DNA from: Acidimicrobiia bacterium
Lineage (GTDB): Bacteria; Actinomycetota; Acidimicrobiia; Acidimicrobiales; Bin134
Reading direction: 5' to 3'
DNA length: 64,000 nucleotides
Assembly: GCA_022826705.1 (NCBI GenBank)
Contig: JAJDUJ010000019.1
Coordinates: forward strand, 1 to 64,000
A program made the translations under genes and the position numbers. Shown piece after piece: positions 25,896-34,976 of this stretch (within the stretch, counting starts at the first letter, position 1; each line of letters begins with the position of its first letter). A model generated the notes under the pieces. The model made no database searches. It saw nothing but the letters and a program-made list of their open reading frames with translations, and was not told the DNA's origin.

Positions 25896-27242
25896 CTATT
25901 GAGGTGCAGCCAAAAGCGTTTCTCCGGTCGGTTCCCGACTCGACCAGCTCTCATTCAGCTCGGGGGCTCGGATCACAACCGGTTCCTGGCCGGGCCGGGA
26001 GTCCAGCTCCCAAAGCAGCGCGGGGCGGGCGCCGTGCCAGCGCACTGCATAGGACAGCGTTCCGAACCGAGTGGGCAGACCGTAGACCGCTAGCGACCCT
26101 CCCCTCCATGCTGGTCGGAAGCCGGGAGCCACCAGTAAATCTTCGCGGTGATCGGCCACAAGCTCGGCCCGCAGCCCTTCAGAAGGAGGTTCAGCCGCAT
26201 TCAGTTCAAGACGGCGGAAGTCTTGCGCGGCCCGATCCTGGCCCGCGGCTATCAGAATGCGTTCGACCGGCTCCGCCGGCGCTGCTGCACCAATTCGGGC
26301 GGCAGCCTCAACCGCCTCGGCCACTGCCTCGACGAATCGAACAGCAGCCTCATCGTCGCCCGTCAGGTCATGGTGGACGGAAAAGGCTGTCAGCCGCTCA
26401 GTTGGCACCTCGGTGGTCCAACGGGCGGCGATCTCATCCAGCACTACCTCGGCATCGTCGTGGTAGCCGTGATGGTCGAGCCGCACCGACAGTTCGCAAA
26501 GTTCGGCAACGTCGAGGGTCTCCATGCGGCTGGTTTGCCCCAGCCATCGGCGGCGATTGCGGTCGATGCGCCGGGCCAAGCCCTCATCGGGCACCTCGAT
26601 CCGGGTCCCCCGGTCCAGGTGGGCCTGCCAGCCCCGCACCACCGCCTCGGCGTCGGGCAGATCAGATGGCGCCGGCACTTTGCCCCGGCCCAGCGATGCG
26701 CTGACCGCCATTCGGGCGGTATGGGGCAACGGCCACACCGCGGCGGCCACGTCACGGCCCTTGCGGTCCAACCCTGTGGTGGCTCCGCCCTCAGCCTCAA
26801 GCAGAGCTTCGACTGCATCAGGTCCGACCGCTGCACCCGCCGGAGGACGATCCCAGCCCAGTACCGGTTCCCCACCGACCAAGACCTCGTTCGGACTCAC
26901 CGACAGCACCGCCCCCGGGGCCTGCACCACCAGCGCGACAGCGAAAGCGGTGGCGGCGGCGTTTCCCACCTCCACCACCGCCGCCGCCGGCCCTCCGCCA
27001 GCGGCGACCGCCCATACCCGCTGCACCGCATCCCCGTCGGGCAACTTCATGCGGGTCTCCACCACAGCACCAACCCCCACATCGCTCTGGCGCACGGCGG
27101 CTTCGTGGGATGCCCGGTGCCAGCGGTCAGAGGCGCCCACCCACCAGTCCAGCGTCCATTCGCCAGAACCAGGGCGTACCGAACCGCGGGCATCCACCTC
27201 CCCCCACCCGGGGGCACCGAGAACATCAAGAGGTTTGCTCAT
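25896..27242 (-). CDS. Hypothetical protein, possibly of six-hairpin glycosidase architecture
   Basis: A 448-residue protein whose ATG at 27242 shares one base with the gpsA stop (TGATG), so it is coupled to gpsA. The first about 200 residues look like beta-sheet (repeated short hydrophobic strands; GGGPAAAVVEVGNAAATAFAV), and the rest is helical (VRGWQAHLDRGTRIEVPDEG, then several helix pairs). A beta-sandwich followed by a helical barrel is the layout of amylo-glucosidase and trehalase-like proteins, and LARRIDRNRRRWLG resembles the linker in such proteins. No catalytic Glu/Asp motif can be assigned. Treat the glycosidase suggestion as weak. Confidence 0.7.
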   Translation of the reverse strand: MSKPLDVLGAPGWGEVDARGSVRPGSGEWTLDWWVGASDRWHRASHEAAVRQSDVGVGAVVETRMKLPDGDAVQRVWAVAAGGGPAAAVVEVGNAAATAFAVALVVQAPGAVLSVSPNEVLVGGEPVLGWDRPPAGAAVGPDAVEALLEAEGGATTGLDRKGRDVAAAVWPLPHTARMAVSASLGRGKVPAPSDLPDAEAVVRGWQAHLDRGTRIEVPDEGLARRIDRNRRRWLGQTSRMETLDVAELCELSVRLDHHGYHDDAEVVLDEIAARWTTEVPTERLTAFSVHHDLTGDDEAAVRFVEAVAEAVEAAARIGAAAPAEPVERILIAAGQDRAAQDFRRLELNAAEPPSEGLRAELVADHREDLLVAPGFRPAWRGGSLAVYGLPTRFGTLSYAVRWHGARPALLWELDSRPGQEPVVIRAPELNESWSSREPTGETLLAAPQ

Positions 27243-28336
27243 CAAGAAGATCGGGTAACGAACCGCCAGAGCCGACGCAGCGGCGACCCCTTGGAATCCG
27301 CCTTCTCCGGCCACAATCGGCGGAAACGCGACGCCCTGGTCGCCTCTGGTTCGGGACGGGTTTGGCGCCCCATCAGCACCATCGATGCCTCGGCCGCGGT
27401 CCGCGTGCCCTTGATCACCGCATGCACCTCGGTGCTTATGGGCATCTCCACGCTGTGCTCGGCGGCCAGCTCCACTACTACCCCCGCGGTGAACACCCCT
27501 TCGGCCACCTGGTCCATCTCGGCCACCACCGCTTTGGCCTTGCGGCCCCGTCCGAGCTGCTCGCCCACATGGCGGTTACGACTCTGGGGACTAATGCACG
27601 TGGCCAGCAGGTCGCCCATCCCGGCCAGTCCGGCAAATGTGTCGGCCCGACCGCCCATGGCGGTGCCTAGACGGCCCATCTCCGCCAACCCCCTGGTAAT
27701 CACCGCCGCTCGGGTGTTGTCCCCCGCACCAAGGCCGTCCACCATGCCCGAAGCCAGGGCGATCACGTTCTTGAGGGTGCCGCCCAGCTCGCAGCCGATC
27801 ACGTCGTCATTGGTGTAGACCCGGAAGCGCTCGGTGGTGAACACCCCCTGAAGGGCGGTGGCCACGGTGTCGTCGGCCATGGCCATCACCGATGTGGCCG
27901 CATGTCCGGCCAGGATCTCCTTGGCCAGGTTGGGGCCGGTGAGGGTGCCCGCAGGATGGGCTGGCGCCACCTGGTTGATGATCTCTGTCATGCGTTGGCG
28001 GGTGCCCCGCTCCAGCCCTTTGGTGAGGCTCACCACCGGCACCCACGGCCGCAGATGAGGGGTCACTTTCTCCAGGACTTGTCGGAACGCGGACGACGGA
28101 ATCCCCATCACCACCACCTCGGCCTCCGCCACGGCCTGTTCCAGGTCGGTTGTGGCCCGCAGACGGGGATGCAGATCAAAGCTGGGCAGATAGCGGGGAT
28201 TGACGTGGCGCTCGTTCACAGCGGCGGCCGTCTTCGGATCGCGGCACCACAATACGGTGGGCTCGTTGTGCGCGGCCAGATGGGCAACCGTGGTGCCCCA
28301 CGACCCTCCGCCGATGACCGCGACCCTGTTCGACAT
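27242..28336 (-). CDS. gpsA: Glycerol-3-phosphate dehydrogenase [NAD(P)+]
   Basis: Makes sn-glycerol-3-phosphate for phospholipid synthesis. 364 residues starting with MSNRVAVIGGGSWGTT, the NAD-binding loop. SLTKGLE, GPNLAKEI (with the catalytic Lys region) and GCELGGTLKNVIALASG are family motifs. The C-terminus extends about 40 residues past the usual end with a basic tail (ASRFRRLWPEKAD). The ATG at 28336 is 88 bp from the divergent cofC start; the frame open upstream of it has no GpsA similarity. Confidence 0.96.
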   Translation of the reverse strand: MSNRVAVIGGGSWGTTVAHLAAHNEPTVLWCRDPKTAAAVNERHVNPRYLPSFDLHPRLRATTDLEQAVAEAEVVVMGIPSSAFRQVLEKVTPHLRPWVPVVSLTKGLERGTRQRMTEIINQVAPAHPAGTLTGPNLAKEILAGHAATSVMAMADDTVATALQGVFTTERFRVYTNDDVIGCELGGTLKNVIALASGMVDGLGAGDNTRAAVITRGLAEMGRLGTAMGGRADTFAGLAGMGDLLATCISPQSRNRHVGEQLGRGRKAKAVVAEMDQVAEGVFTAGVVVELAAEHSVEMPISTEVHAVIKGTRTAAEASMVLMGRQTRPEPEATRASRFRRLWPEKADSKGSPLRRLWRFVTRSS

Positions 28337-28424
28337 AGGCACTGAGCGTAGACGGATCAGTACCGAAACAGGCCAGTGGTACTGCGTATGGGCCGCCAGA
28401 GCCGATGGCCGTAGACTCCTGCGG

Positions 28425-29000
28425 GTGAGCCCAGGGCCGACGGTGGCGGTGTTGATCCCGGTGAAGGCCTTCGCCGAGGCCAAGCTCCGGTTGGCACCCG
28501 CTCTTGGGGCCGAGGAGCGGGCTGCTCTGGCCCGCGACATGGCCACCCACGTGGTTCAGTCGGCCGCTCCACTGGCAGTGGCGGTGGTGTGCGACGACGA
28601 CGGGGTGCGCGACTGGGCCGAATCCGTGGGGGCCGAGGTGGTGTGGAGCCCTGGCACCGGGCTGAACGGCGCGGTGCGCAGCGGGGTGGACCACCTGCGA
28701 GATGCAGGTTTCGACCGGGTGATCGTGGCCCATGGAGACCTCCCGCGGGCCGGATCGCTGGCCCCGCTGGGCGACTGGCCCGGCATCACTCTGGTGCCCG
28801 ACCGCCGCAACGACGGCACCAATGTGATCACCCTGCCCAGCGACTGCCCGTTTGAGTTCTCCTACGGCCGAGGCTCGTTCGCCCGCCACACGGCTGAAGC
28901 CCAGCGGCTGAGACGCAGCCTGCGCATCCTGCGCGACCCGGCCTTCGGACTCGACATCGACCTCCCCGCTGACCTCAACGAACTGGCCGTGAGGGCGTGA
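28425..29000 (+). CDS. cofC: 2-phospho-L-lactate / phosphoenolpyruvate guanylyltransferase (CofC/FbiD)
   Basis: Nucleotidyltransferase that activates the side-chain precursor of coenzyme F420. About 191 residues: AVLIPVKAFAEAKLRLAP is the N-terminal nucleotide-binding stretch (P-V-K-x-F-x-x-A-K). AHGDLPRAG is the metal-binding Asp motif, and DRRNDGTNVITLP and FEFSYGRGSFARH are typical of the family. The GTG at 28425 is the best start (a second GTG lies 18 nt downstream); no strong ribosome-binding site is present. The stop overlaps the following GTG by GTGA. It agrees with the F420-type oxidoreductases elsewhere in the window. Confidence 0.9.
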   Translation: MSPGPTVAVLIPVKAFAEAKLRLAPALGAEERAALARDMATHVVQSAAPLAVAVVCDDDGVRDWAESVGAEVVWSPGTGLNGAVRSGVDHLRDAGFDRVIVAHGDLPRAGSLAPLGDWPGITLVPDRRNDGTNVITLPSDCPFEFSYGRGSFARHTAEAQRLRRSLRILRDPAFGLDIDLPADLNELAVRA

Positions 29001-29725
29001 AGTCGCAGGATTTGGCCACCCCCGAGCGGGCGTTGGCCATCGGGGCCCATCCCGACGACATCGAGCTGAACGCCGGGGCAACCCTGGCGAAATGGGCCGC
29101 CCGCGGCTGCGAGGTGAGTCTGCTGGTGTGTACCGACGGCTCCAAGGGAACCTGGGACCCCGATGCCGACCTGGACAAGCTGGTGGCCGTGCGCCAAGAC
29201 GAGCAGCGCGAGTCGGCTCGGCGGCTGGGTGCTTCTGACGATGTGGTGTTCTTGGGCTGGGTTGACGGGGAGCTGGAATCGGGGCCGGAGCCCCGACGGC
29301 AAGTGGCCTCGTGGATCAGGACCCTGCGTCCCACCGTGGTGCTGGGCCACGACCCGTGGCGGCGGTGGCGGCTCCATCCCGATCACCGCCATGCCGGCTG
29401 GCTGACCGTTGACGGCATTGTGGCTGCTCGCGACCCCCACTTCTTCCCCGAGCTGGGCATGGCCCCCCACCGCCCCGACGCCCTCCTTCTGTTCGAGGCC
29501 GACGAGCCCGATCACGCCGAGGACACCTCAGGATTCGAGTCGGCCAAGGCAAGAGCCATCGAGGCCTTCGTCAGCCAATACGAGACCACCCTGGACCTGC
29601 CCCCCAACCCCAGCCATGCCGACCTGGCCCGACTCCACGCGTGGGTGGCCGACAGGCTGGCCCAAGCCGGATCAGATGCCGCACTGGCTTCGGCCGAGCT
29701 GTTCAAGCTGATCGACGACCTCTAG
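28997..29725 (+). CDS. PIG-L/LmbE-family zinc deacetylase
   Basis: A 242-residue metal-dependent N-deacetylase. The AHPDDIELNAG motif (His, Asp, Asp: zinc and catalytic base) is near residues 17-27. HPDHRHAGW is the third zinc-binding region. MshB and Mca of mycothiol metabolism belong to this family, and other mycothiol-type genes occur in the window. The pairing with cofC does not specify a substrate, so only the family is claimed. GTG start coupled to cofC by GTGA. Confidence 0.9.
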   Translation: MKSQDLATPERALAIGAHPDDIELNAGATLAKWAARGCEVSLLVCTDGSKGTWDPDADLDKLVAVRQDEQRESARRLGASDDVVFLGWVDGELESGPEPRRQVASWIRTLRPTVVLGHDPWRRWRLHPDHRHAGWLTVDGIVAARDPHFFPELGMAPHRPDALLLFEADEPDHAEDTSGFESAKARAIEAFVSQYETTLDLPPNPSHADLARLHAWVADRLAQAGSDAALASAELFKLIDDL

Positions 29726-29744
29726 AACCTGCGAAGGAGTTCCC

Positions 29745-30716
29745 ATGCTGCAAGACCAGAAGATCCTCATAACCGGCATGACCGGTCAGATCGCCCTCCC
29801 CATGGCCGCCTATCTGGCCGAGCACAACGAGGTGTGGGGAATCGCCCGGTTCAGCGCCGAGGGCAGCCGGGAGATGGTGGAGGCCGCCGGAGTCCACACC
29901 GAGGTTGCGGACGTAGCCGACGGTGACTTCTCGATGCTGCCCGACGACTTCGACTACCTGGTGCACATGGCGGCCTTCCAGGGACAGGGCCTCGACTACG
30001 ACTGGGCCATTCAGGTGAACGCCGAGGGAACTGGCCTGCTCATGGCCCACTGCCACAAGGCCAAGGCCGCGCTCATCGCCTCCACCTGCTCGGTGTACCA
30101 CGCCCACCCCGACCCGTGGCACCTCTACACCGAGACCGACCGCATCGGCGACTGCCACGCGGTGCACGCCCCTACCTACTCGATGTCGAAGATCGGTGGG
30201 GAGGCGGTGGCCCGGACCATGGCCCGAGCGCTCAATCTGCCCACCACCATCGCCCGCATCAACGCCAGCTACGGGCCCAATGGCGGGCTGCCCGTCTACC
30301 ACATGGACTGGCTGATGAACGACCTGCCGATCCGACTGCGGGCCCCGGCCCCGTCGCCCTACTCCCCCATCCACCAAGACGACATGAACGCCCACGTTGA
30401 GCCGCTGTTGACCGCGGCATCGGTGCCGGCCACAGTGGTCAACTGGGGTGGCGACGAGCACGTCAAGGCCGAGGACTGGGTGATGCTGCTGGGCGAGCTC
30501 TCCGGGAAGATGCCCGAAGTCGCCTACGACGCGTTCCCCGGATCCCAGCCCGGCGCGGGCGCCGATCCGGCCAAGCGGATTTCTCTCACCGGCCCCTGCC
30601 AGGTGAGCTGGCGAGACGGCCTGACCGAGGTCTACGAAGCGCGCTATCCCGGCGGCCAGCCCGCTCCCGGCATCGGCGGCGCCGAGCGCCTCACTGCCGC
30701 TTACGGCAACGATTAG
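29745..30716 (+). CDS. NAD-dependent epimerase/dehydratase (extended SDR)
   Basis: 323 residues with an N-terminal Rossmann fold: ILITGMTGQIALPMAAYL has the GxxGxxx dinucleotide loop. STCSVYHAH gives the catalytic Ser region, and YSMSK (Tyr-xxx-Lys) the catalytic pair. RINASYGPNGGLP matches the substrate-domain start of sugar-nucleotide epimerases and related reductases. The ATG is preceded by GAAGGAG about 6 nt upstream. No sugar genes lie nearby, so the substrate is unknown. It follows the deacetylase by 19 bp and may share its transcript. Confidence 0.88.
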   Translation: MLQDQKILITGMTGQIALPMAAYLAEHNEVWGIARFSAEGSREMVEAAGVHTEVADVADGDFSMLPDDFDYLVHMAAFQGQGLDYDWAIQVNAEGTGLLMAHCHKAKAALIASTCSVYHAHPDPWHLYTETDRIGDCHAVHAPTYSMSKIGGEAVARTMARALNLPTTIARINASYGPNGGLPVYHMDWLMNDLPIRLRAPAPSPYSPIHQDDMNAHVEPLLTAASVPATVVNWGGDEHVKAEDWVMLLGELSGKMPEVAYDAFPGSQPGAGADPAKRISLTGPCQVSWRDGLTEVYEARYPGGQPAPGIGGAERLTAAYGND

Positions 30717-30719
30717 GGC

Positions 30720-31625
30720 TTAGCTCAGGCGAGAGGCCAGCAAGCGGGCCAGTTCCCGCGGCTGGTCGCCCTGGATGCTGTGGCCGGCGTTGGCCACCAC
30801 GACCACCTCGGCGTCAGGCTGGCGACGCAGAAGTTCCTCAACATCCTCGTCGCCCACCACTCCTGAATCCGCCCCCCGATACAGCACCACCGGGCACGCC
30901 AGCGCATCCACTCCGGTCCACAGGTCGGAGAATTCCGGACTGCCGCTGCTTGGCTTGGCCGGGTCGTCCATCTTCCAGTCCCGCACCGGGTCCCACCGCC
31001 AGGTCCAGCTACCGTCTTCTTGCTCGAAGGCGTTGTGAATGATGCCCCGCCGCAGCGACGACTCGGTGCGGGTGGGGTTGAACTCCATAGTGCGGCCCAA
31101 GATGTCGTCGAAGCTCTCAAAAGTCTGGGGTCCGGAGATGAACTCCACGATGGGCTCGGCCTTGGCATGGTCGGTGCCAGGGGTGACGTCCACCACCGCC
31201 AGCGAGGGCACCAACTCCGGGTGACGGGCCCCCAGGCAGATGGCGGTCAGCCCGCCCAGCGACATGCCCACAACCAGCTCGACATCCGGGGCCATTTCCT
31301 GGATGGCCACCGCCACATCGTCGGCCATCGAAGGGGGCCAGTAGTCGTGCTCAGGCCGCCAGTCGGAGTGCCCGTGGCCGGGCAGATCAATGGCCACCGC
31401 CGGTTCCCCCAGAGCCAGCACCACCGTGTCCCAAGTGTGGGCGTTCTGGGCGCCTCCGTGGATGAACACCACCCGGGCCGGCGCGTCGCCCCACACGATG
31501 GCGCTCAAGCCGAGCCCACTGGGCAATTCCACCCGGCACCGCTCCACCAGCGGCGGCCCTTCCCACTCAAGCCCCACCTCAGAGGCGTTGTCCGCCAACA
31601 TCGAGAACTCGTCATAGACCGTCAT
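30720..31625 (-). CDS. Alpha/beta-fold hydrolase
   Basis: 301 residues with a complete catalytic set: oxyanion-hole HGG in VFIHGGAQNAHTWD, nucleophile Ser in GMSLGGLT, an acid in the late VVLYRGADSGVVGDED region, and His in NAGHSIQGDQP. The strand-loop AIDLPGHGHSDW is typical of esterase/epoxide hydrolase-like enzymes. The ATG at 31625 is preferred over the GTG at 31634 because GGTGAAG lies just upstream of it. Converges with the SDR gene, 3 bp apart. Confidence 0.9.
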   Translation of the reverse strand: MTVYDEFSMLADNASEVGLEWEGPPLVERCRVELPSGLGLSAIVWGDAPARVVFIHGGAQNAHTWDTVVLALGEPAVAIDLPGHGHSDWRPEHDYWPPSMADDVAVAIQEMAPDVELVVGMSLGGLTAICLGARHPELVPSLAVVDVTPGTDHAKAEPIVEFISGPQTFESFDDILGRTMEFNPTRTESSLRRGIIHNAFEQEDGSWTWRWDPVRDWKMDDPAKPSSGSPEFSDLWTGVDALACPVVLYRGADSGVVGDEDVEELLRRQPDAEVVVVANAGHSIQGDQPRELARLLASRLS

Positions 31626-31681
31626 TGACTTCACCCTGCCGGTGTTGGATAGCCGCTGCCAACTATTAGCCTGACACCATC

Positions 31682-32323
31682 ATGAGTGTTTCGTCCTGGG
31701 AGCCCGATCCCACCGGCCGCCACCAATATCGCTGGTGGGACGGCGAACAGTGGACCGACCAAGTCGCCGACGACGGAGTCCAGACAGTCGATCCTGTCAG
31801 CGCCAATGAAGCAGGGCTCCCCCTAGAGACACCCCCGTCGGTTCCAGCACCTTCGAGAGCGGTGCGAAATGAGTTCCACGACCAGAGCCCACCCGACCCG
31901 ATGACGATGCTGGCCTCACGTGGAAAGCGCTTCGGCGCGTTCCTCCTGGAGATCCCGTTGGCAGCCGTCACACTGGGGATCGGCTACCTGATCTGGGCGC
32001 TGATCGTCTATTCCCAAGGGCAGACTCCGGCGAAACAGTTGCTGAAGATGCGGGTAGTCAACTTGGATGAACGACGGGCCGCTGGCTGGTTGTCCATGTT
32101 TCTTCGCGAATGGATTCTGAAGGCAGCAATTCCCATCGGCCTCAACATCATCTCCGTAGGGATCGTGGGGACCCTGTGGGTATTGGTCGGCGGAATCATG
32201 GTGCTCGTCAATGACAGGCATCAGGCGCTGTGGGACAGAGCGCTCAAGACGGTCGTTATTGACGATCCTGACGACTTGTACAAGCCTCATCCCTATTCTC
32301 AAGATCGCCTTTGGCAACAATGA
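31682..32323 (+). CDS. DUF2510-RDD family membrane protein (copy 1)
   Basis: 213 residues. The N-terminal DUF2510 module (about 4-35: SWEPDPTGRHQYRWWDGEQW) is a short Trp-rich domain common in Actinomycetota. A proline/serine-rich linker (45-75) leads to an RDD-type membrane domain (about 80-200) with hydrophobic helices at about 85-110 and 145-180. QTPAKQLLKMRVV is the conserved RDD loop. A tandem paralogue follows after 59 bp. Function unknown; RDD proteins are membrane proteins of largely undefined, possibly transport-related role. Confidence 0.85.
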   Translation: MSVSSWEPDPTGRHQYRWWDGEQWTDQVADDGVQTVDPVSANEAGLPLETPPSVPAPSRAVRNEFHDQSPPDPMTMLASRGKRFGAFLLEIPLAAVTLGIGYLIWALIVYSQGQTPAKQLLKMRVVNLDERRAAGWLSMFLREWILKAAIPIGLNIISVGIVGTLWVLVGGIMVLVNDRHQALWDRALKTVVIDDPDDLYKPHPYSQDRLWQQ

Positions 32324-32382
32324 GTGCGATCCGCGGACAGACTGACGGCTGATCGTCAGCTACCAGGTAGCCTCACCGTCAC

Positions 32383-33093
32383 ATGAGCAATCCCTCCTGG
32401 GAGGCAGACCCGACCACCCGACACGAATACCGCTGGTGGGACGGCGAAGCGTGGACCGAGCATGTGGCCGACGACGGGGTGCAATCCCTCGACCCCCTTA
32501 CCGGTGCAGAAAACCTGGTGCCCCCGAAGGCGCGCCGGACCCATGCCCCCGGGGCAACCGCCAGCCAAGAAGCACTTTCATCTGACCAGCCGGTCCAACT
32601 GGCCTCTCGCATGGCTCGCTTTGGTGGCCGGCTCATCGATTTGGCTGTTTATTTTGTGTTCACTTTTGCCTTGTTGCTCGTCCTTCACTTCACCGACATC
32701 CGGCCGATACCGGTCGACGAGCCGTACGATGCCGACCTTGTTCGGGACTATGCCGAAAGCGTGGAAGGGCTCTTTTGGGTACCGATCTTGTTCATCGCGC
32801 TCTATGAAATCGGACTGACCGCGACGAGAGGCCAAACCTTCGGCAAGATGGCAACCAGAACGCAGGTGGTCCGAGCCGAAGACCTCTTCCAGCCGGAATG
32901 GGGTCGCGCCCCGGGATGGGGGCAATCGATCATCCGCTGGACCCTCCCCGCGGTGCTGCTCGTTCCCGCCTTCTACCTTCCATACATTGGAGAGATTCTG
33001 TTTCTGCTCTGCTATCTGGCCCTGATGTGGGATCGCGATCGACAGGGATGGCACGACAAAGCGGCAAGAACCCTGGTGGTAATGAAGCCGTAG
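32383..33093 (+). CDS. DUF2510-RDD family membrane protein (copy 2)
   Basis: 236 residues with the same layout as its neighbour: DUF2510 (SWEADPTTRHEYRWWDGEAW), variable linker, then RDD domain. In this copy the RDD domain is more canonical, with an early Arg/Asp (RFGGRLIDLAVYFVFTF) and GQTFGKMATRTQVV in the second half. Three or four membrane helices at about 75-97, 125-145, 185-205 and 205-220. The two N-termini are about 70% identical over the first 35 residues, whereas the membrane parts have diverged, so the pair is an old tandem duplication. Confidence 0.87.
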   Translation: MSNPSWEADPTTRHEYRWWDGEAWTEHVADDGVQSLDPLTGAENLVPPKARRTHAPGATASQEALSSDQPVQLASRMARFGGRLIDLAVYFVFTFALLLVLHFTDIRPIPVDEPYDADLVRDYAESVEGLFWVPILFIALYEIGLTATRGQTFGKMATRTQVVRAEDLFQPEWGRAPGWGQSIIRWTLPAVLLVPAFYLPYIGEILFLLCYLALMWDRDRQGWHDKAARTLVVMKP

Positions 33094-33122
33094 GCTCACT
33101 CCTGCCTATGGCTCGTGGAGCC

Positions 33123-34076
33123 CTACCCAGAAATCAACTGTTTGAGGTGCGCGACGAGCTCTCCGTGCAAGTCGAGTTGGTCGCGTATGTAGGCGGGCGA
33201 CAGGCCGACTACGTGGATGCGGATGTTGATGGTGTTGGAGCCGGTGGCCTCCATAGCGGCCCATAGTTGCTGGGCGGCCTCGGTCCCGTTGGCGGCCAGG
33301 ACGGTGTTGGCACCTTGGTCCCAGCGGGCCATGGTGCCCTCGGTGGTGTAGGTGCGGTAGAGGTCGAGTTGGTTGTCGACGGCCTCACCGGGGGGGCCGC
33401 CGATCCACACTCGGCGGATCAGGATCTTGGGGCCGGTTCCTCCGGCCTCGTCGTAGGCGTCGGACAGCGCCCGCACGTGGTCCGTGGCTTGGAGGCTGTC
33501 GTAGAGGATGCCCAAGCCGAGCCCGGCCGCCCGGCGGACTGCGGCGAGCGACTGGGCGGCGGCCACCAACGGCACCGGGTGATCGGCACAGGCGGCGATG
33601 GCCCGGTCGTCGGCCAGCGGACCCTCGGCTTGGCCCCGCAGTGCGGCCACCACTAGGGGTAGGGCCTGCTTGAACCGCGGGCTGATCTCGTCAAACGGAA
33701 CCTCTGCTAACTCGAAGTCCACCGGCAGAGCTCCTGACGCGAAACCCGCTCCCACCCGACCCGGAAAGGCTGCCACAAGCCAGGCCATCTCCTCCGCGAT
33801 GAGCGCGTAGGGCTTCATCGGCAACAGCAGAGGGCACGGCGCAGCCCATCCAGACGGCATGGCCGCCAGTAGGAATCCGGCCATCTGCTGAGGGCTGGGG
33901 AAATAGCCCGGGAAACCGGCGTGGTGCTCCGACACCATTACCCCGTCGTAGCCCACCTCCACCGCTCGCCGGGCCAGGTCGCGCACCTCGTTTAGTTGCT
34001 CAGCGGCGGGGCCGTCGTGGGGATACAGCCGCAGCGATACTGAGCCCTTGGCCAGCGGCGGTGCGGTGTCAACCAT
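33123..34076 (-). CDS. Luciferase-like (LLM) flavin/F420 oxidoreductase
   Basis: 317-residue member of the bacterial luciferase-like superfamily, a TIM barrel that uses FMN or F420. VGYDGVMVSEHHAGFPGY is the second-strand motif with the conserved Glu-His-His, followed by PMKPYALIAEEMAWL and FPGRVGAGFASG. In this genome context (cofC nearby) F420 is a likely cofactor, but FMN cannot be excluded. Followed upstream by a second LLM gene, 5 bp apart and codirectional. Confidence 0.87.
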   Translation of the reverse strand: MVDTAPPLAKGSVSLRLYPHDGPAAEQLNEVRDLARRAVEVGYDGVMVSEHHAGFPGYFPSPQQMAGFLLAAMPSGWAAPCPLLLPMKPYALIAEEMAWLVAAFPGRVGAGFASGALPVDFELAEVPFDEISPRFKQALPLVVAALRGQAEGPLADDRAIAACADHPVPLVAAAQSLAAVRRAAGLGLGILYDSLQATDHVRALSDAYDEAGGTGPKILIRRVWIGGPPGEAVDNQLDLYRTYTTEGTMARWDQGANTVLAANGTEAAQQLWAAMEATGSNTINIRIHVVGLSPAYIRDQLDLHGELVAHLKQLISG

Positions 34077-34081
34077 GGAGT

Positions 34082-34939
34082 TCAGCGCCGAATGAAGGCG
34101 TCGGCGAAGCGGCCCAGGGCGTCGCGCTTGGCCTCGATGGAGGCGCAGGCCGGGTCGCCGGGATACCAGGGCATGGCGATGGTGGAGGTGACCCCGTGCT
34201 CGTTCATCTTGTCGTGCAGTCGAGGCGAGGGGTCGGCGTTGGGGATCACCATGGTCTCGAACGACCCGTCTTCTTTACCGGCCTCTTTGCGCAGCTCGCC
34301 GAGGCGGTCTAGCAGCTGGTGAATCTCGGGCAGGTCGTAGTTCATGCCTACCCAGCCGTCGTTGCGGACCGCCCGGGCCAGCGCGGCCTCCGACTTGCCC
34401 CCCACCCAGATGGAGATCGGCGCGTCGGGCTGGGGATACATCCCGGTGGGGCCGAAGTCGAAGAACTCGCCGTGGAATTCGGCGGTGCCGTCGCGCCAGA
34501 ACCGGCGACATATCTCGATCATCTCGTCGGTGCGCCGCCCCCGGGTGCGGGGGTCGGCCCCCAGAAGCTCGATCTCCTCCCGCAGCCAGCCAACCCCAAT
34601 GCCCAACCGGAGCCGGTTGCCCGACAACAGCGACAGCGTGGCCACCTGGCTGGCCACCGAGAACGGCTCGCGCATGGGCAGGATGTACACGTAGGTGAGC
34701 ACCTCCAGCGACGTGGTGGCGCTCAGCATGGCCGCGGCGGTGATCAGCGGATCGGCGAACGGCGAGGTGTGGGTGAAGGGGTTCTCGCCCGACGGGTGTA
34801 CTGAGGCGAACCCGGCGGGCACGGCCACGTGGTCAGCCAGGGCCACCCCGGTGAATCCCTCGGCCTCAGCGGCCCGGGCGATGCCCACCAGCTGATCAGT
34901 GTCCTCGAACATCACCGCGGCGTAGTACTTCACTGGCAT
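34082..34939 (-). CDS. LLM-class F420-dependent oxidoreductase
   Basis: 285 residues. FTGVALADHVAVPAGF, the LSATTSLEVLTYVYILPMR strand and SLLSGNRLRLGIGVGWLREE are typical of the F420-dependent LLM group, in which GVGW contributes to cofactor binding. PISIWVGGKSEAALARAVR is the late barrel motif. Closely related in style to the protein at 54459-55331. Substrate unknown. ATG start; codirectional with the SDR gene upstream and the LLM gene downstream. Confidence 0.9.
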   Translation of the reverse strand: MPVKYYAAVMFEDTDQLVGIARAAEAEGFTGVALADHVAVPAGFASVHPSGENPFTHTSPFADPLITAAAMLSATTSLEVLTYVYILPMREPFSVASQVATLSLLSGNRLRLGIGVGWLREEIELLGADPRTRGRRTDEMIEICRRFWRDGTAEFHGEFFDFGPTGMYPQPDAPISIWVGGKSEAALARAVRNDGWVGMNYDLPEIHQLLDRLGELRKEAGKEDGSFETMVIPNADPSPRLHDKMNEHGVTSTIAMPWYPGDPACASIEAKRDALGRFADAFIRR

Positions 34940-34976
34940 CTCCCCATTTCGGTGCCCGCTGAGTCGCCCTGACCGG

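Noticed and set aside
26148-27818. 556-codon open frame on the plus strand
   Set aside because: Spans two genes (unknown protein and gpsA) in antisense, with low-complexity translation and no domain.
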